9,247 nucleotides of DNA from Veillonella sp. (GCF_015058545.1 NZ_SVCB01000022.1:1-9247); one strand, 5' to 3'. Counted from the first letter of the stretch, positions 1 to 6,471 are shown. Translations and numbers: made by a program. Notes: generated by a model not told the origin, from the letters alone.

Positions 1-46
1 ATAGACAGTAAACTTTTTCTTTAATTTCTTTAGAATACTTTGCCAT
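1..46 (-). CDS. IS3-family transposase OrfA, N-terminal fragment cut by window edge
   Basis: The minus strand opens with ATG at 46-44 and reads MAKYSKEIKEKVYCL before leaving the window. This resembles the beginning of the helix-turn-helix OrfA proteins of IS150-type elements, which commonly start M-x-K-Y-S/T followed by a lysine-rich first helix. OrfA binds the terminal repeats and is normally joined to the DDE integrase OrfB by programmed frameshifting. A GGAGGT ribosome binding site lies at 63-58, 11 bases before the ATG. Only 15 codons are visible, so integrity and activity cannot be judged. The call rests on this peptide together with the adjoining IS-like end. Confidence 0.6.
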   Translation of the reverse strand, partial: MAKYSKEIKEKVYCL

Positions 47-51
47 AAAAA

Positions 52-94
52 AACTGCACCTCCAAAAATTGTGTCCAATTTTTGGGGTGCAGTT
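52..94. repeat. Long imperfect palindrome at the IS end, overlapping the OrfA ribosome binding site
   Basis: AACTGCACCTCCAAAAATTG (52-71) is complementary to CAATTTTTGGGGTGCAGTT (76-94), apart from one single-base bulge or mismatch, leaving a loop of about 4 bases. The left arm contains the complement of the OrfA ribosome binding site (58-63). RNA entering the element from outside on the minus strand could therefore fold the site into a stem. Comparable hairpins limit translation of read-through transcripts in other insertion sequences such as IS10 and IS50; applying that here is inference. Confidence 0.7.
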
Positions 95-163
95 CAAACT
101 TTGATGGTGTTTTTTGTATATACTTATTAAAATTCAGGTAAGTTTTTCTTAAAATAGCTAATT

Positions 164-180
164 TATTAAAATTTTTAATA
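164..180. promoter_or_regulatory. Perfect AT-only palindrome upstream of the first aminotransferase
   Basis: TATTAAAA (164-171) and TTTTAATA (173-180) are perfect 8-base arms around one central base. The centre lies about 93 bases before the predicted transcription start of the aminotransferase gene. It could be a regulator site, or chance in very AT-rich DNA. Confidence 0.25.
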
Positions 181-229
181 CAATTTATCACAAAATATCC
201 GTATAGGATAAACTCTTGTATTCTTTTGG

Positions 230-258
230 TTGACATTTTGCGATGATAAGAGTAAGAT
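230..258 (+). promoter_or_regulatory. Sigma70-type promoter of the first aminotransferase
   Basis: A perfect -35 box TTGACA (230-235) is followed after exactly 17 bases by TAAGAT (253-258), which matches the -10 consensus at 4 of 6 positions. Transcription would start near 265 and leave a short leader. An excellent ribosome binding site, AAGGAGGT (276-283), sits 6 bases before the ATG at 290. Confidence 0.7.
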
Positions 259-289
259 AAAAAGCACAATATTTTAAGGAGGTTATATT

Positions 290-1474
290 ATGGCTATACG
301 TTTTTCAGACCCGGTTAATGCAATCAAACACTCAGATACAGGAGATATTTTAAAACTCATTGCGCAGCCCGATATGATTTCCTTCGCCGGCGGTTTACCG
401 GCCGAGGAATCATTCCCGGCCGAAGAAATTAAGAAAGCTACGGAGCTCGTTCTGAACGGTGATGCCGGTAAAGCATTGCAATATGGACCATCATTGGGGT
501 ATGAACCGCTTCGTGAAAGCATTGCGAAGCGCATGAATCGCATTGTAAAAACACAGTATACGAAAGACAATATTTTAATCACTTGCGGCTCCCAGCAGGG
601 CCTTGATATGTTATGTCGTTTATTCTGTAATAAAGGAGATACGGTTCTTGTAGAAAAACCGTCTTATTTGGGTGCCATTACGGCTTTTAATTTGACTCAG
701 GTTAATTTTGTTGAAATCCCCGGTGACGGTAAAGGAATGATTATTTCCGAGCTTCGCAAAGCTTTGGAAACACATGATGTGCGCTTAATCTACATCGTTA
801 CGGACTTCCAAAACCCAACCGGTATTACTTGGACACGTGAACGCCGTGCGGAATTCATGGAAGTGGTAGATGAATTTGAAGTACCGGTTATTGAAGATAA
901 TCCTTATGGTGAACTTCGTTATGAAGGGGAATACTTACCGTCTTTAACTACCTTTGATACGAAGAATCTGGTTTGCTCTTTAGGGACCTTCTCTAAAACC
1001 TTTGCGCCGGGCTTCCGTCTAGGTTGGATTGCGGCCAATCCATTGTTTATTGAAAAACTGGATTTGTTAAAACAGAATATGGACTTATCCACAGCACCGT
1101 TTTCACAGCGTGTTTGCGAAACTTGGCTTCAAAACTTCGATTTTGATGCGCATGTACAATCTATCATTAAATTGTACAAGAGTCGCCGTGATGCTATGCT
1201 TAAAGCTATTGATGAGTTCTTTCCTAAGAAAGTTACCCATACTTATCCTGAAGGAGGGCTTTTCATCTGGTGTACCTTACCGGAACAGCTTAAATCTCGT
1301 GACATTTTAAAACAATGTATCGAACGTAAAGTTGCCTTCGTACCGGGCGAAGCATTTTTCACATCGGAAGGTAATACCAATTTCTTCCGACTCAATTATT
1401 CTTGCAACGACGAAGCCACTATTCGTGACGGAATCCAACGCATTGCAGATGTGTTAAAAGAAAATTTAAAATAA
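290..1474 (+). CDS. PLP-dependent aminotransferase, class I/II (fold type I)
   Basis: This 394-residue cytoplasmic enzyme transfers an amino group between an amino acid and a 2-oxo acid. Visible family motifs: the N-terminal SFAGGLP segment (31-37) and QYGPSLGYEPLRE (64-76) typical of the LysN / 2-aminoadipate transaminase-like branch; QNPTG (174-178) with the PLP-contacting Asn175; EDNPYGELRY (202-211) with Asp203 and Tyr206; the Schiff-base lysine Lys236 in GTFSKTFAPGFRLGW (232-246); and Arg368 in FFRLNYS, expected to bind the substrate carboxylate. Length is normal for the family, and there is no N-terminal GntR-type DNA-binding domain, so this is a free enzyme and not an MocR regulator. 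The start is fixed by the ribosome binding site at 276-283. Substrate cannot be read from sequence; aromatic, branched-chain or 2-aminoadipate-like specificities are all possible. A related enzyme begins at 8668. Confidence 0.93.
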   Translation: MAIRFSDPVNAIKHSDTGDILKLIAQPDMISFAGGLPAEESFPAEEIKKATELVLNGDAGKALQYGPSLGYEPLRESIAKRMNRIVKTQYTKDNILITCGSQQGLDMLCRLFCNKGDTVLVEKPSYLGAITAFNLTQVNFVEIPGDGKGMIISELRKALETHDVRLIYIVTDFQNPTGITWTRERRAEFMEVVDEFEVPVIEDNPYGELRYEGEYLPSLTTFDTKNLVCSLGTFSKTFAPGFRLGWIAANPLFIEKLDLLKQNMDLSTAPFSQRVCETWLQNFDFDAHVQSIIKLYKSRRDAMLKAIDEFFPKKVTHTYPEGGLFIWCTLPEQLKSRDILKQCIERKVAFVPGEAFFTSEGNTNFFRLNYSCNDEATIRDGIQRIADVLKENLK

Positions 1475-1475
1475 C

Positions 1476-1527
1476 GATGTATTGCATATAAAGTTATATT
1501 GTTTATAAAGTCGTATTGTATATAATA
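1476..1527 (+). repeat. Three imperfect ~17-base tandem repeats after the aminotransferase stop
   Basis: Units at 1476-1493, 1494-1510 and 1511-1527 share the pattern TATTG-NN-TATAAAG. Taken in a shifted phase, TATAAAGTTATATTGT (1487-1502) and TATAAAGTCGTATTGT (1504-1519) agree at 14 of 16 bases. The array begins directly after the stop codon and overlaps a possible promoter (1499-1526). It is too short and has no unique spacers, so it is not a CRISPR. Function unknown. Confidence 0.55.
1499..1526 (+). promoter_or_regulatory. Possible promoter inside the tandem repeats
   Basis: TTGTTT (1499-1504) and a perfect TATAAT (1521-1526) are separated by 16 bases. Transcription would begin near 1533, just before the long hairpin at 1544-1596. 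It could drive the shikimate pathway fusion gene through a leader of about 320 bases. The repeat context means the -10 match may be fortuitous. Confidence 0.35.
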
Positions 1528-1543
1528 GCTGAATATGTAAATG

Positions 1544-1596
1544 ATGACCTGAGTATCTTCGGTGGCTGTAAAAAGCAGTGATGATATTCAGGTCAT
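1544..1596 (+). terminator. Long hairpin after the aminotransferase, likely terminator or leader structure
   Basis: ATGACCTGAGTATC (1544-1557) pairs with GATATTCAGGTCAT (1583-1596) over 14 base pairs including one G-U. The loop of about 25 bases could itself form a small CTG/CAG stem. Only a short T run follows (TTTT overlapping the stem end, then GCT), so termination may be incomplete. The remainder of the gap to 1789 shows no reading frame or recognisable RNA. Confidence 0.5.
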
Positions 1597-1789
1597 TTTG
1601 CTATCAAGTATTCTTTTAAAAATATAGTTTGTGATTATCAAGTGGGAAGAAATTTCCAAGTTGATTAAAATTTGAATCGTTTATTTTTGCCGCAATGGGA
1701 AATTCATGGTAGAGGCTATAAGAATGCAGGGGAATATGGTAAAATATAAGAGCATGAGAAGATACAAATGTTCTTCTCCAAATATAACC

Positions 1790-1836
1790 CAATACTTATT
1801 GGAAGCTATAGGCAATACTTATTGGACACAGCTATA
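1790..1836 (+). promoter_or_regulatory. Pair of operator-like direct repeats before the chorismate mutase-shikimate kinase gene
   Basis: CAATACTTATTGGA occurs twice, at 1790-1803 and 1813-1826, starting 23 bases apart. Each copy contains a dyad (CAATA-CT-TATTG) and is followed by AGCTATA, after 0 bases in the first copy and after CAC in the second. The pair ends 18 bases before the chosen start codon. Spacing of about two helical turns and the internal symmetry suit binding of a dimeric repressor, though no regulator is identified. Confidence 0.45.
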
Positions 1837-1853
1837 TGAGAAACGAGGTTATT

Positions 1854-2621
1854 ATGAATTTACAAGAAGCACGTCAGAAGATTGATGAATTAGATAAAGT
1901 TCTCATTACGACATTTGAACAACGTTTGAAAGTGATTTTGGAAATCGCCAAAATTAAAGAACAGGAAAATATTGGAATTTACGAACCGGAACGGGAGCAG
2001 GAAGTATTGGCTAAATCCCTTAGCTATGTACAGGCCGGTGATTTGAAAGGCTATGTAAATAACTTTGTAAATTCCATTTTAGATATTAGTAAGACTTGTC
2101 AGAAACAACACATGCAACAGCATATCTTTTTGATTGGTATGCCCGGTGCCGGTAAAACTACGGTTGGTAAGGCTTTGGCACAACATCAGGGAATGGAATT
2201 TTACGATTTAGATGCGGTGATTCAAGAGAAAACCGGTAAATCCATTCAGAATATCATTATTTATGATGGTGAAGAAGCGTTCCGTAAAGATGAATTTGAA
2301 GCTATTACGGACATTGTAAATCACAAAATGCCGGCTGTTATTGCGACCGGCGGTGGCACTGTATTGTCTGAAGATACGGTAAAACTCATGCGTGAATCCG
2401 GTTTTGTAGTATTTATTCATCGCGATGTAACCCAGATTCTCGATGATTTGGATATGGAAATTCGCCCATTATTGAAGGAAAGTATTGAATATATTTTCCG
2501 CCTTTACGAAGAGCGCTATCCATTATATGAACAAGTCAGCCATGTAAAAGTGCAAAATGCCAGCACTATTGCAGACGCAGTGGATCAAATCGTAGAAGCG
2601 TTGCCTAAAGTGGTTCGCTAA
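1854..2621 (+). CDS. Bifunctional chorismate mutase (AroQ type) - shikimate kinase fusion
   Basis: This 255-residue cytoplasmic protein joins two aromatic amino acid pathway activities. Residues 1-85 are an all-helical AroQ chorismate mutase domain with the active-site pattern of the family: Arg7, Arg24, Lys35, Glu44 and Glu48 (in YEPERE) align with E. coli Arg11, Arg28, Lys39, Asp48 and Glu52. Residues 90-255 are shikimate kinase (shikimate + ATP to shikimate 3-phosphate): Walker A GMPGAGKT (95-102), DLD (118-120), Arg144 in EEAFRKDE, GGG (166-168), lid motif RPLL (Arg204) and ERYPLY (220-225). Nothing essential appears lost, so both halves are probably active. The start at 1854 is preferred over an in-frame ATG at 1836 because CGAGG (1844-1848) stands 5 bases upstream. 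The stop overlaps the recD2 start by one base, so the two are translationally coupled. Confidence 0.9.
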   Translation: MNLQEARQKIDELDKVLITTFEQRLKVILEIAKIKEQENIGIYEPEREQEVLAKSLSYVQAGDLKGYVNNFVNSILDISKTCQKQHMQQHIFLIGMPGAGKTTVGKALAQHQGMEFYDLDAVIQEKTGKSIQNIIIYDGEEAFRKDEFEAITDIVNHKMPAVIATGGGTVLSEDTVKLMRESGFVVFIHRDVTQILDDLDMEIRPLLKESIEYIFRLYEERYPLYEQVSHVKVQNASTIADAVDQIVEALPKVVR

Positions 2622-4765
2622 TGGAAACGCTCCGAGGTATTGTGCAACGGCTCATTTATCAGAATGAAACCAATACCTACTGTGTGTTTCTATTGGAAGA
2701 TTATAATGAAGAACGAACTGTTTGCACAGCTAATTTAGAGGCCCCTAAAGAAGGGGATGATTTGGAACTTTCCGGTCGTTACATTACACATAAGAAATAT
2801 GGCCGCCAGTTTGAAGCGGCTACCTTGGAACGACTAAAACCGGATACTTTATACGGCGCTAAGCAATACCTGATAAATTTAGGTGTTAAAGGGTTGGGCG
2901 AGAAGTCGGTGGATAAAATTATTGCCTATTTTGAGGAAGACCTTCTTGATATCTTACGCGCTGAAGATCCGGAAGCTTTATTGGAAGTTCCCGGTTTACG
3001 TAAAAGTGTAAAAGAAGAATTGTATAATGCATTACGCGGCGAAGGTTTGCTTCAGGAAATCAATCGGTTTCTGGAAAAAGCAGGCCTTAGTTCGCGTTGG
3101 AGCCGCACTTTATATACGACTTACGGTGGTGCGGCCATCGATGTATTGCGAGATAATCCGTTCCGCTTAATGGAAGTAGATGGCTCAATCCCATTTTCTA
3201 TGTGTGATACTTTGCGCAACTCTTTAGGAATCGAACCGAATGATGAGCGGCGTATTGAGGCGGCTATTCTATACACCTTAAAGAATATCGGCGATAACGG
3301 TCACAGCTGTATGCCCGCCGATGAGTTAATCGGTATGGTCTTTGATATGCTCGGCGGTTTTGCCGATGAAGTAGCAGCACGCTTGGAAGAACTTTTGGAG
3401 ATTGGTCAGATTGTAGCCACTGATTATGATGGTTTACTCTATATTTATTCGCCGAATATTTATAATGCGGAATCGGAAGCCGCCTATTTGACGCAAAATC
3501 TCATGGCCGATTCCGATGTGATTACCCTCGATTTAGAATCTTTTATTGCCGGCTTTGAAGTAAAAAAAGGATTGCAGTTGGGGGATGCTCAAAAAGAGGC
3601 CATAGCCCTTGCTTTACAAAATAAAATTTCTCTTATTACCGGCGGTCCGGGGACCGGTAAAACAACGATTATTCAAGCTTTGGTGGAAGCGTTCCAACAG
3701 ACGCCGCAAAATCGTATTCTTCTATGTGCACCGACGGGACGCGCAGCCAAGCGCCTTACCGAAGCAACCGGTTATGAAGCCACCACGATTCATCGTATGT
3801 TGATGCCGATACAGGGCAGTGATTCGTATGAGTTTACTAAAAACGAAGATGATTTATTAGAAGCTGATGTCATTATCGTGGATGAAGCATCCATGTTAAA
3901 TGTTCAGTTATATTATTCGCTGTTAGCGGCTATTCCTGAAAATGCCTATGTAGTCATCGTCGGTGACGTGGATCAGTTACCGCCAATCGGAGCCGGTTTT
4001 ATTCTGCGCGACTTATTGGATAGTCAAATTATACCGTCCGTTCGTTTGAACACGATTTTCCGCCAAAAAGAGGGAAACCGTATCGTAACGAATGCCCATG
4101 AAATCAATAAAGGAGATATGCCGGAACTGACTTCAGAAGGTGAATTTAAATTTGTTGAAGTACACAGTGTGACCGACATGATGCATCGCGTGGTAGCTTT
4201 GTATCGCGAGGTATTAGCTGAGTGTGATGATGAGCTGGATGTGCAAATCATCTCACCAATGCGCCGCGGGGTAGCTGGTAGTGTAGCTATTTCTAAAACG
4301 GTTCAGGCAACGGTTAATCCGCAGGTGGCTACGCGCAGTGCCGTTAAAATTAACGGTCAGACCTATCGTGTCGGGGACAAAGTTATTCAGGTCCTAAATA
4401 ATTACGAATTGGAAGTATTTAATGGCGAAATCGGTGTTATTTTTTCAATTTCAAAAACCGAAGTGTGCATACGTTTTATGGATAAGGAAGTGCATGTGCC
4501 GATGGAGGATATGAGTTCCTTCATGCTTGCTTATGCCATTACGGTTCATAAGAGCCAAGGCAGTGAGTACGGCACGGTCATTATTCCGTTTATTCCGACC
4601 TATCATCAGATGTTGCAACGTAATCTTCTGTATACGGCCGTGACACGAGCTCGCAATAAAGTAATTTTGGTGGGCACAAAATCGGCGGTGCAACGCGCCG
4701 TAACGACACAAAGCGGTACTACAAGGTATACTTTATTTAAAGAACGTTTGCAGGGATTGATATAA
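2621..4765 (+). CDS. recD2: RecD2-type ATP-dependent DNA helicase
   Basis: This 714-residue superfamily 1B 5'-3' DNA helicase is of the RecD2 (YrrC) kind found outside RecBCD and linked to DNA repair and replication fork maintenance. Domains in order: an N-terminal OB-like region (about 1-75), helix-hairpin-helix elements around LGVKGLGEKS (87-96) and LLEVPGLRKS (120-129), then the motor. Motor motifs are all intact: GGPGTGKTT (341-349, motif I), CAPTGRAAKRL (369-379, Ia), DEAS (421-424, II), VGDVDQLPPIGAG (447-459, III), TIFRQ (478-482), AYAITVHKSQGSEY (637-650, V) and LLYTAVTRARNKV (669-681, VI). Length is near-normal for the family. The ATG lies in the TAATG overlap with the upstream fusion gene, with no gap for a separate promoter, so expression depends on that gene. 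Confidence 0.96.
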   Translation: METLRGIVQRLIYQNETNTYCVFLLEDYNEERTVCTANLEAPKEGDDLELSGRYITHKKYGRQFEAATLERLKPDTLYGAKQYLINLGVKGLGEKSVDKIIAYFEEDLLDILRAEDPEALLEVPGLRKSVKEELYNALRGEGLLQEINRFLEKAGLSSRWSRTLYTTYGGAAIDVLRDNPFRLMEVDGSIPFSMCDTLRNSLGIEPNDERRIEAAILYTLKNIGDNGHSCMPADELIGMVFDMLGGFADEVAARLEELLEIGQIVATDYDGLLYIYSPNIYNAESEAAYLTQNLMADSDVITLDLESFIAGFEVKKGLQLGDAQKEAIALALQNKISLITGGPGTGKTTIIQALVEAFQQTPQNRILLCAPTGRAAKRLTEATGYEATTIHRMLMPIQGSDSYEFTKNEDDLLEADVIIVDEASMLNVQLYYSLLAAIPENAYVVIVGDVDQLPPIGAGFILRDLLDSQIIPSVRLNTIFRQKEGNRIVTNAHEINKGDMPELTSEGEFKFVEVHSVTDMMHRVVALYREVLAECDDELDVQIISPMRRGVAGSVAISKTVQATVNPQVATRSAVKINGQTYRVGDKVIQVLNNYELEVFNGEIGVIFSISKTEVCIRFMDKEVHVPMEDMSSFMLAYAITVHKSQGSEYGTVIIPFIPTYHQMLQRNLLYTAVTRARNKVILVGTKSAVQRAVTTQSGTTRYTLFKERLQGLI

Positions 4766-4851
4766 TTTTTGATAAATAGATAAGCTGAAAAACATTGTAA
4801 TGAAACAGCTTGGGGATTTGTAGCAATGCACTTAAGGGGAAGTGAATATTA

Positions 4852-5508
4852 ATGCATTGGAGTGAATTTGTATTTCCGCCTACCTGTCCCGGTTGCGGTA
4901 CGGAAGTATGGCACCGCGGGGAATGGTGCGAAGCTTGTTTTAATGAACTGTACGATGTGCGTCACGTTACCGATTTGGATGGTCTCGCACTTCGCGAAGT
5001 CTATGTAATCGGTCATTATGACAAGGGACTTAAAAGCATATTGGGAGATATTAAATTCCACGGAAAAAAGGAGCGGGCCAAATGGGCCGCTCCTTTTTTG
5101 TATTCGTTTATGGTTGACCCGGTTCACAAGCTTTCGTTTAAGCCTGTCTATGTGGTACCCATTCCGGTCAGTGCCAAGAAGCGCATCATACGAGGTTATA
5201 ACCAGGTAGATATCTTATTTAAAGATTGGGCAACTTGGCGTGGTTGGCATTGGTTGGACTGCTTGGAGAAGATTGACTCTACACAGGCTATGTTTGCCTT
5301 GGGCCGCGTGGAACGTAAGGCGAATATGGTCAATGCGTTTAAGCCGATGGCGCCTCTTGTTAAGTCGGGGCAGTTAGAAGGTAAGTCTATTTTATTAGTA
5401 GATGACATTTTCACAACCGGTGCTACCTTGGAATCGGCAGCGGAAGTATTGAAAGAGACGTATAAGGTTAAAAATATAGTAGGGGTTACATTGGCTGGGG
5501 GACATTAA
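4852..5508 (+). CDS. comF: ComF-family phosphoribosyltransferase-like protein
   Basis: This 218-residue protein belongs to the ComF/GntX family, required for DNA uptake in naturally competent bacteria (ComFC) and thought to act in the cytoplasm on incoming single strands. It shows the N-terminal zinc ribbon C-x2-C...C-x2-C (Cys12, Cys15, Cys26, Cys29), the RGYNQ segment (114-118; RGFNQ in most relatives) and the PRPP-binding loop LLVDDIFTTGAT (181-192, acidic pair Asp184-Asp185). Length is typical. The ribosome binding site GGGGAAG (4837-4843) lies 8 bases before the ATG. It follows recD2 after 86 bases, which hold only a 6-base-pair hairpin (4782-4787 with 4806-4811) and no convincing promoter, so co-transcription is likely. 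A terminator-like hairpin lies inside the gene at 5064-5099. The stop merges into the A-tract of the terminator. Confidence 0.92.
   Translation: MHWSEFVFPPTCPGCGTEVWHRGEWCEACFNELYDVRHVTDLDGLALREVYVIGHYDKGLKSILGDIKFHGKKERAKWAAPFLYSFMVDPVHKLSFKPVYVVPIPVSAKKRIIRGYNQVDILFKDWATWRGWHWLDCLEKIDSTQAMFALGRVERKANMVNAFKPMAPLVKSGQLEGKSILLVDDIFTTGATLESAAEVLKETYKVKNIVGVTLAGGH
5064..5099. terminator. Terminator-like hairpin inside the comF coding sequence
   Basis: Six A (5064-5069), GGAGCGG (5070-5076), a G-G mismatch, CC, loop AAAT (5080-5083), GG, then CCGCTCC (5087-5093) and six T (5094-5099) form an intrinsic terminator shape in either direction. It falls over codons 71-83 of comF. Whether it stops RNA polymerase in vivo depends on translation covering it. 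Confidence 0.55.
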
Positions 5509-5538
5509 AAAAGCTCCTGCACAAGCAGGAGCTTTTTT
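5507..5538. terminator. Bidirectional intrinsic terminator between comF and the HD-GYP gene
   Basis: An A6 tract (5507-5512), the perfect 8-base-pair stem GCTCCTGC (5513-5520) / GCAGGAGC (5525-5532) with loop ACAA, and a T6 tract (5533-5538) form a strong terminator that works in both directions. It closes the recD2-comF unit on the plus strand and the convergent HD-GYP gene on the minus strand. Confidence 0.93.
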
Positions 5539-5593
5539 AGCTGTTGTCATTGGGCTTATATTTTATGAACGAATATAATGGCGTTTCATTGTA

Positions 5594-6196
5594 TTAGCCG
5601 ATAATCTCAATAAAGGCTTTGACTAAATCAGGATCAAAATAAATACCGGAACCACTGAATAATTCCTGTTTAGCCGTCTTTTTACTCTTAGACCACGATT
5701 CTGTTGACGGATTAATAGCGGAATCATAGTAATCGGCTATGGCGATAATGCGTGCACCTAACGGAATATTACTGCCACATAAGTGCTTAGGAAATCCGGA
5801 ACCGTCCCAACGCTCGTGGTGGTAACGGATGTAGGGGATAATCGATTGGCAACATGGATAGTTTTCAATCATGTTTGCCCCGTTTGCCGGATGCTGACGA
5901 TATTTAGATAATTCCTGACGATTAAAGAATGGCGCTTTTTTTAAAACCGCAGAGGGCATCATAATAAGACCCAAGTCGTGTAATAATGCGCCATGTCTGA
6001 TTTGTTCTATTTCGTTGGCCGGTAGCCCTAGTTTTGCGGCAATGCTGACAGAGTGATTCGCTACATTAATGGAGTGTGTATATAGCTCGTAGCTTTTCAT
6101 GCGAATCATCTGCAGGAGCTGGGCACTGATAGCTTCTAAGCTATCTTTTTCCAATTCATATAAGCCCGATGGCTGCATTAAAGATAACATAAACAT
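5594..6196 (-). CDS. Stand-alone HD-GYP-like domain protein, diverged
   Basis: This 200-residue protein consists of little more than an HD-GYP domain, the HD-superfamily fold that hydrolyses cyclic di-GMP or related dinucleotides; there is no receiver, PAS or membrane segment. Metal-ligand candidates are retained: His41, His73-Asp74 (in GALLHDLGL), His102 (QHPANG), His126-His127 (HHERWDGSGFP) and Asp155 (IAIADYYDS). Departures from consensus: HDxGK reads HDLGL (Leu77 for the conserved lysine), GYP reads GFP, and the usual TSDRPYR stretch after the AD motif is replaced by an unrelated NPSTESWSKS. The C-terminal SGSGIYFDPDLVKAF is typical. The start at 6196 is chosen because AAGGGAAGGA (6215-6206) lies 9 bases upstream; an in-frame ATG at 6226 has no such site. 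Activity and substrate are uncertain. Confidence 0.85.
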   Translation of the reverse strand: MFMLSLMQPSGLYELEKDSLEAISAQLLQMIRMKSYELYTHSINVANHSVSIAAKLGLPANEIEQIRHGALLHDLGLIMMPSAVLKKAPFFNRQELSKYRQHPANGANMIENYPCCQSIIPYIRYHHERWDGSGFPKHLCGSNIPLGARIIAIADYYDSAINPSTESWSKSKKTAKQELFSGSGIYFDPDLVKAFIEIIG

Positions 6197-6241
6197 AATA
6201 CTGAGTCCTTCCCTTTGTGTCCCCATTTAACAAGTAAACAC

Positions 6242-6247
6242 ATTATA
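6242..6247 (-). promoter_or_regulatory. Possible -10 box of the HD-GYP gene
   Basis: Read on the minus strand, this is a perfect TATAAT, 46 bases upstream of the chosen start codon. The -35 region at about 6265-6270 reads TACCAA, a poor match, so an activator or a chance match is possible. Confidence 0.3.
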
Positions 6248-6280
6248 CAATATTTAGGAATTTTTTGGTATAGGTTGACG

Positions 6281-6300
6281 TTGCTATCTATGTATAGCAA
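6281..6300. promoter_or_regulatory. Perfect 7-base inverted repeat upstream of the HD-GYP gene
   Basis: TTGCTAT (6281-6287) and ATAGCAA (6294-6300) flank a 6-base spacer, giving a 20-base operator-like dyad. It lies upstream of the possible HD-GYP -10 box, in a 240-base gap that otherwise holds no reading frame. No T run follows, so it is not a terminator. Confidence 0.35.
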
Positions 6301-6442
6301 GTTGTTGAAAAATTGAAAGATATATGGTTGATTTATGAGAAACTAAAAGAGAATACGGTAAGTAAAGGAATTGTAAAGATTGAATACTTTCACAAACTAA
6401 AGTGTCAAGGGAAATAAATATTTTTGCCATATCATTTTTATA

Positions 6443-6471
6443 TAGACAAAGTAAAATTCTTTGCGTATAAT
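6443..6471 (+). promoter_or_regulatory. Strong sigma70-type promoter of the structured RNA
   Basis: TAGACA (6443-6448, one mismatch to TTGACA), a 17-base spacer and a perfect TATAAT (6466-6471) predict a start at about 6478. That is exactly where the 5' strand of the RNA's closing helix begins. Confidence 0.85.

Larger units (their letters stand above)
1..96 (-). mobile_element. Left end of an IS3-family (IS150-like) insertion sequence, partial
   Basis: Read on the minus strand, 96 to 71 gives an inverted-repeat-like end that begins TGAACTGCACC and continues into CCAAAAATTGGACAC. This resembles the terminal repeats of IS3-family elements of the IS150 group, which start with TG and carry a run of C or A followed by TTGGACA. 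Directly inside it come a ribosome binding site and the start of a reading frame that resembles OrfA. The element body lies beyond the left window edge, so the other end, the 3-4 bp target duplication and the completeness of the element cannot be seen. The outer boundary at 96 is my estimate. Family assignment is by motif recognition only. Confidence 0.7.

Noticed and set aside
283..582. 99-codon open frame on the minus strand over the first aminotransferase
   Set aside because: It overlaps a well supported gene with intact motifs and has no plausible product.
1476..1527. Tandem repeats considered as a CRISPR remnant
   Set aside because: Units of about 17 bases directly abut, are imperfect and have no spacers.
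1836..1853. Earlier ATG for the chorismate mutase-shikimate kinase gene
   Set aside because: No ribosome binding site before it, and it would place the good one inside the gene; the extra residues lie outside the chorismate mutase fold.
4782..4811. Hairpin after recD2 considered as a terminator
   Set aside because: Only 6 base pairs with a long loop and no T run; recD2 and comF more likely share a transcript.
4849..5127. 92-codon open frame on the minus strand within comF
   Set aside because: It is antisense to a clear ComF protein, lacks a ribosome binding site and resembles no family I recognise.
6275..6280. TTGACG as a -35 box on the plus strand
   Set aside because: No -10-like hexamer at the right distance; the sequence there is the inverted repeat.
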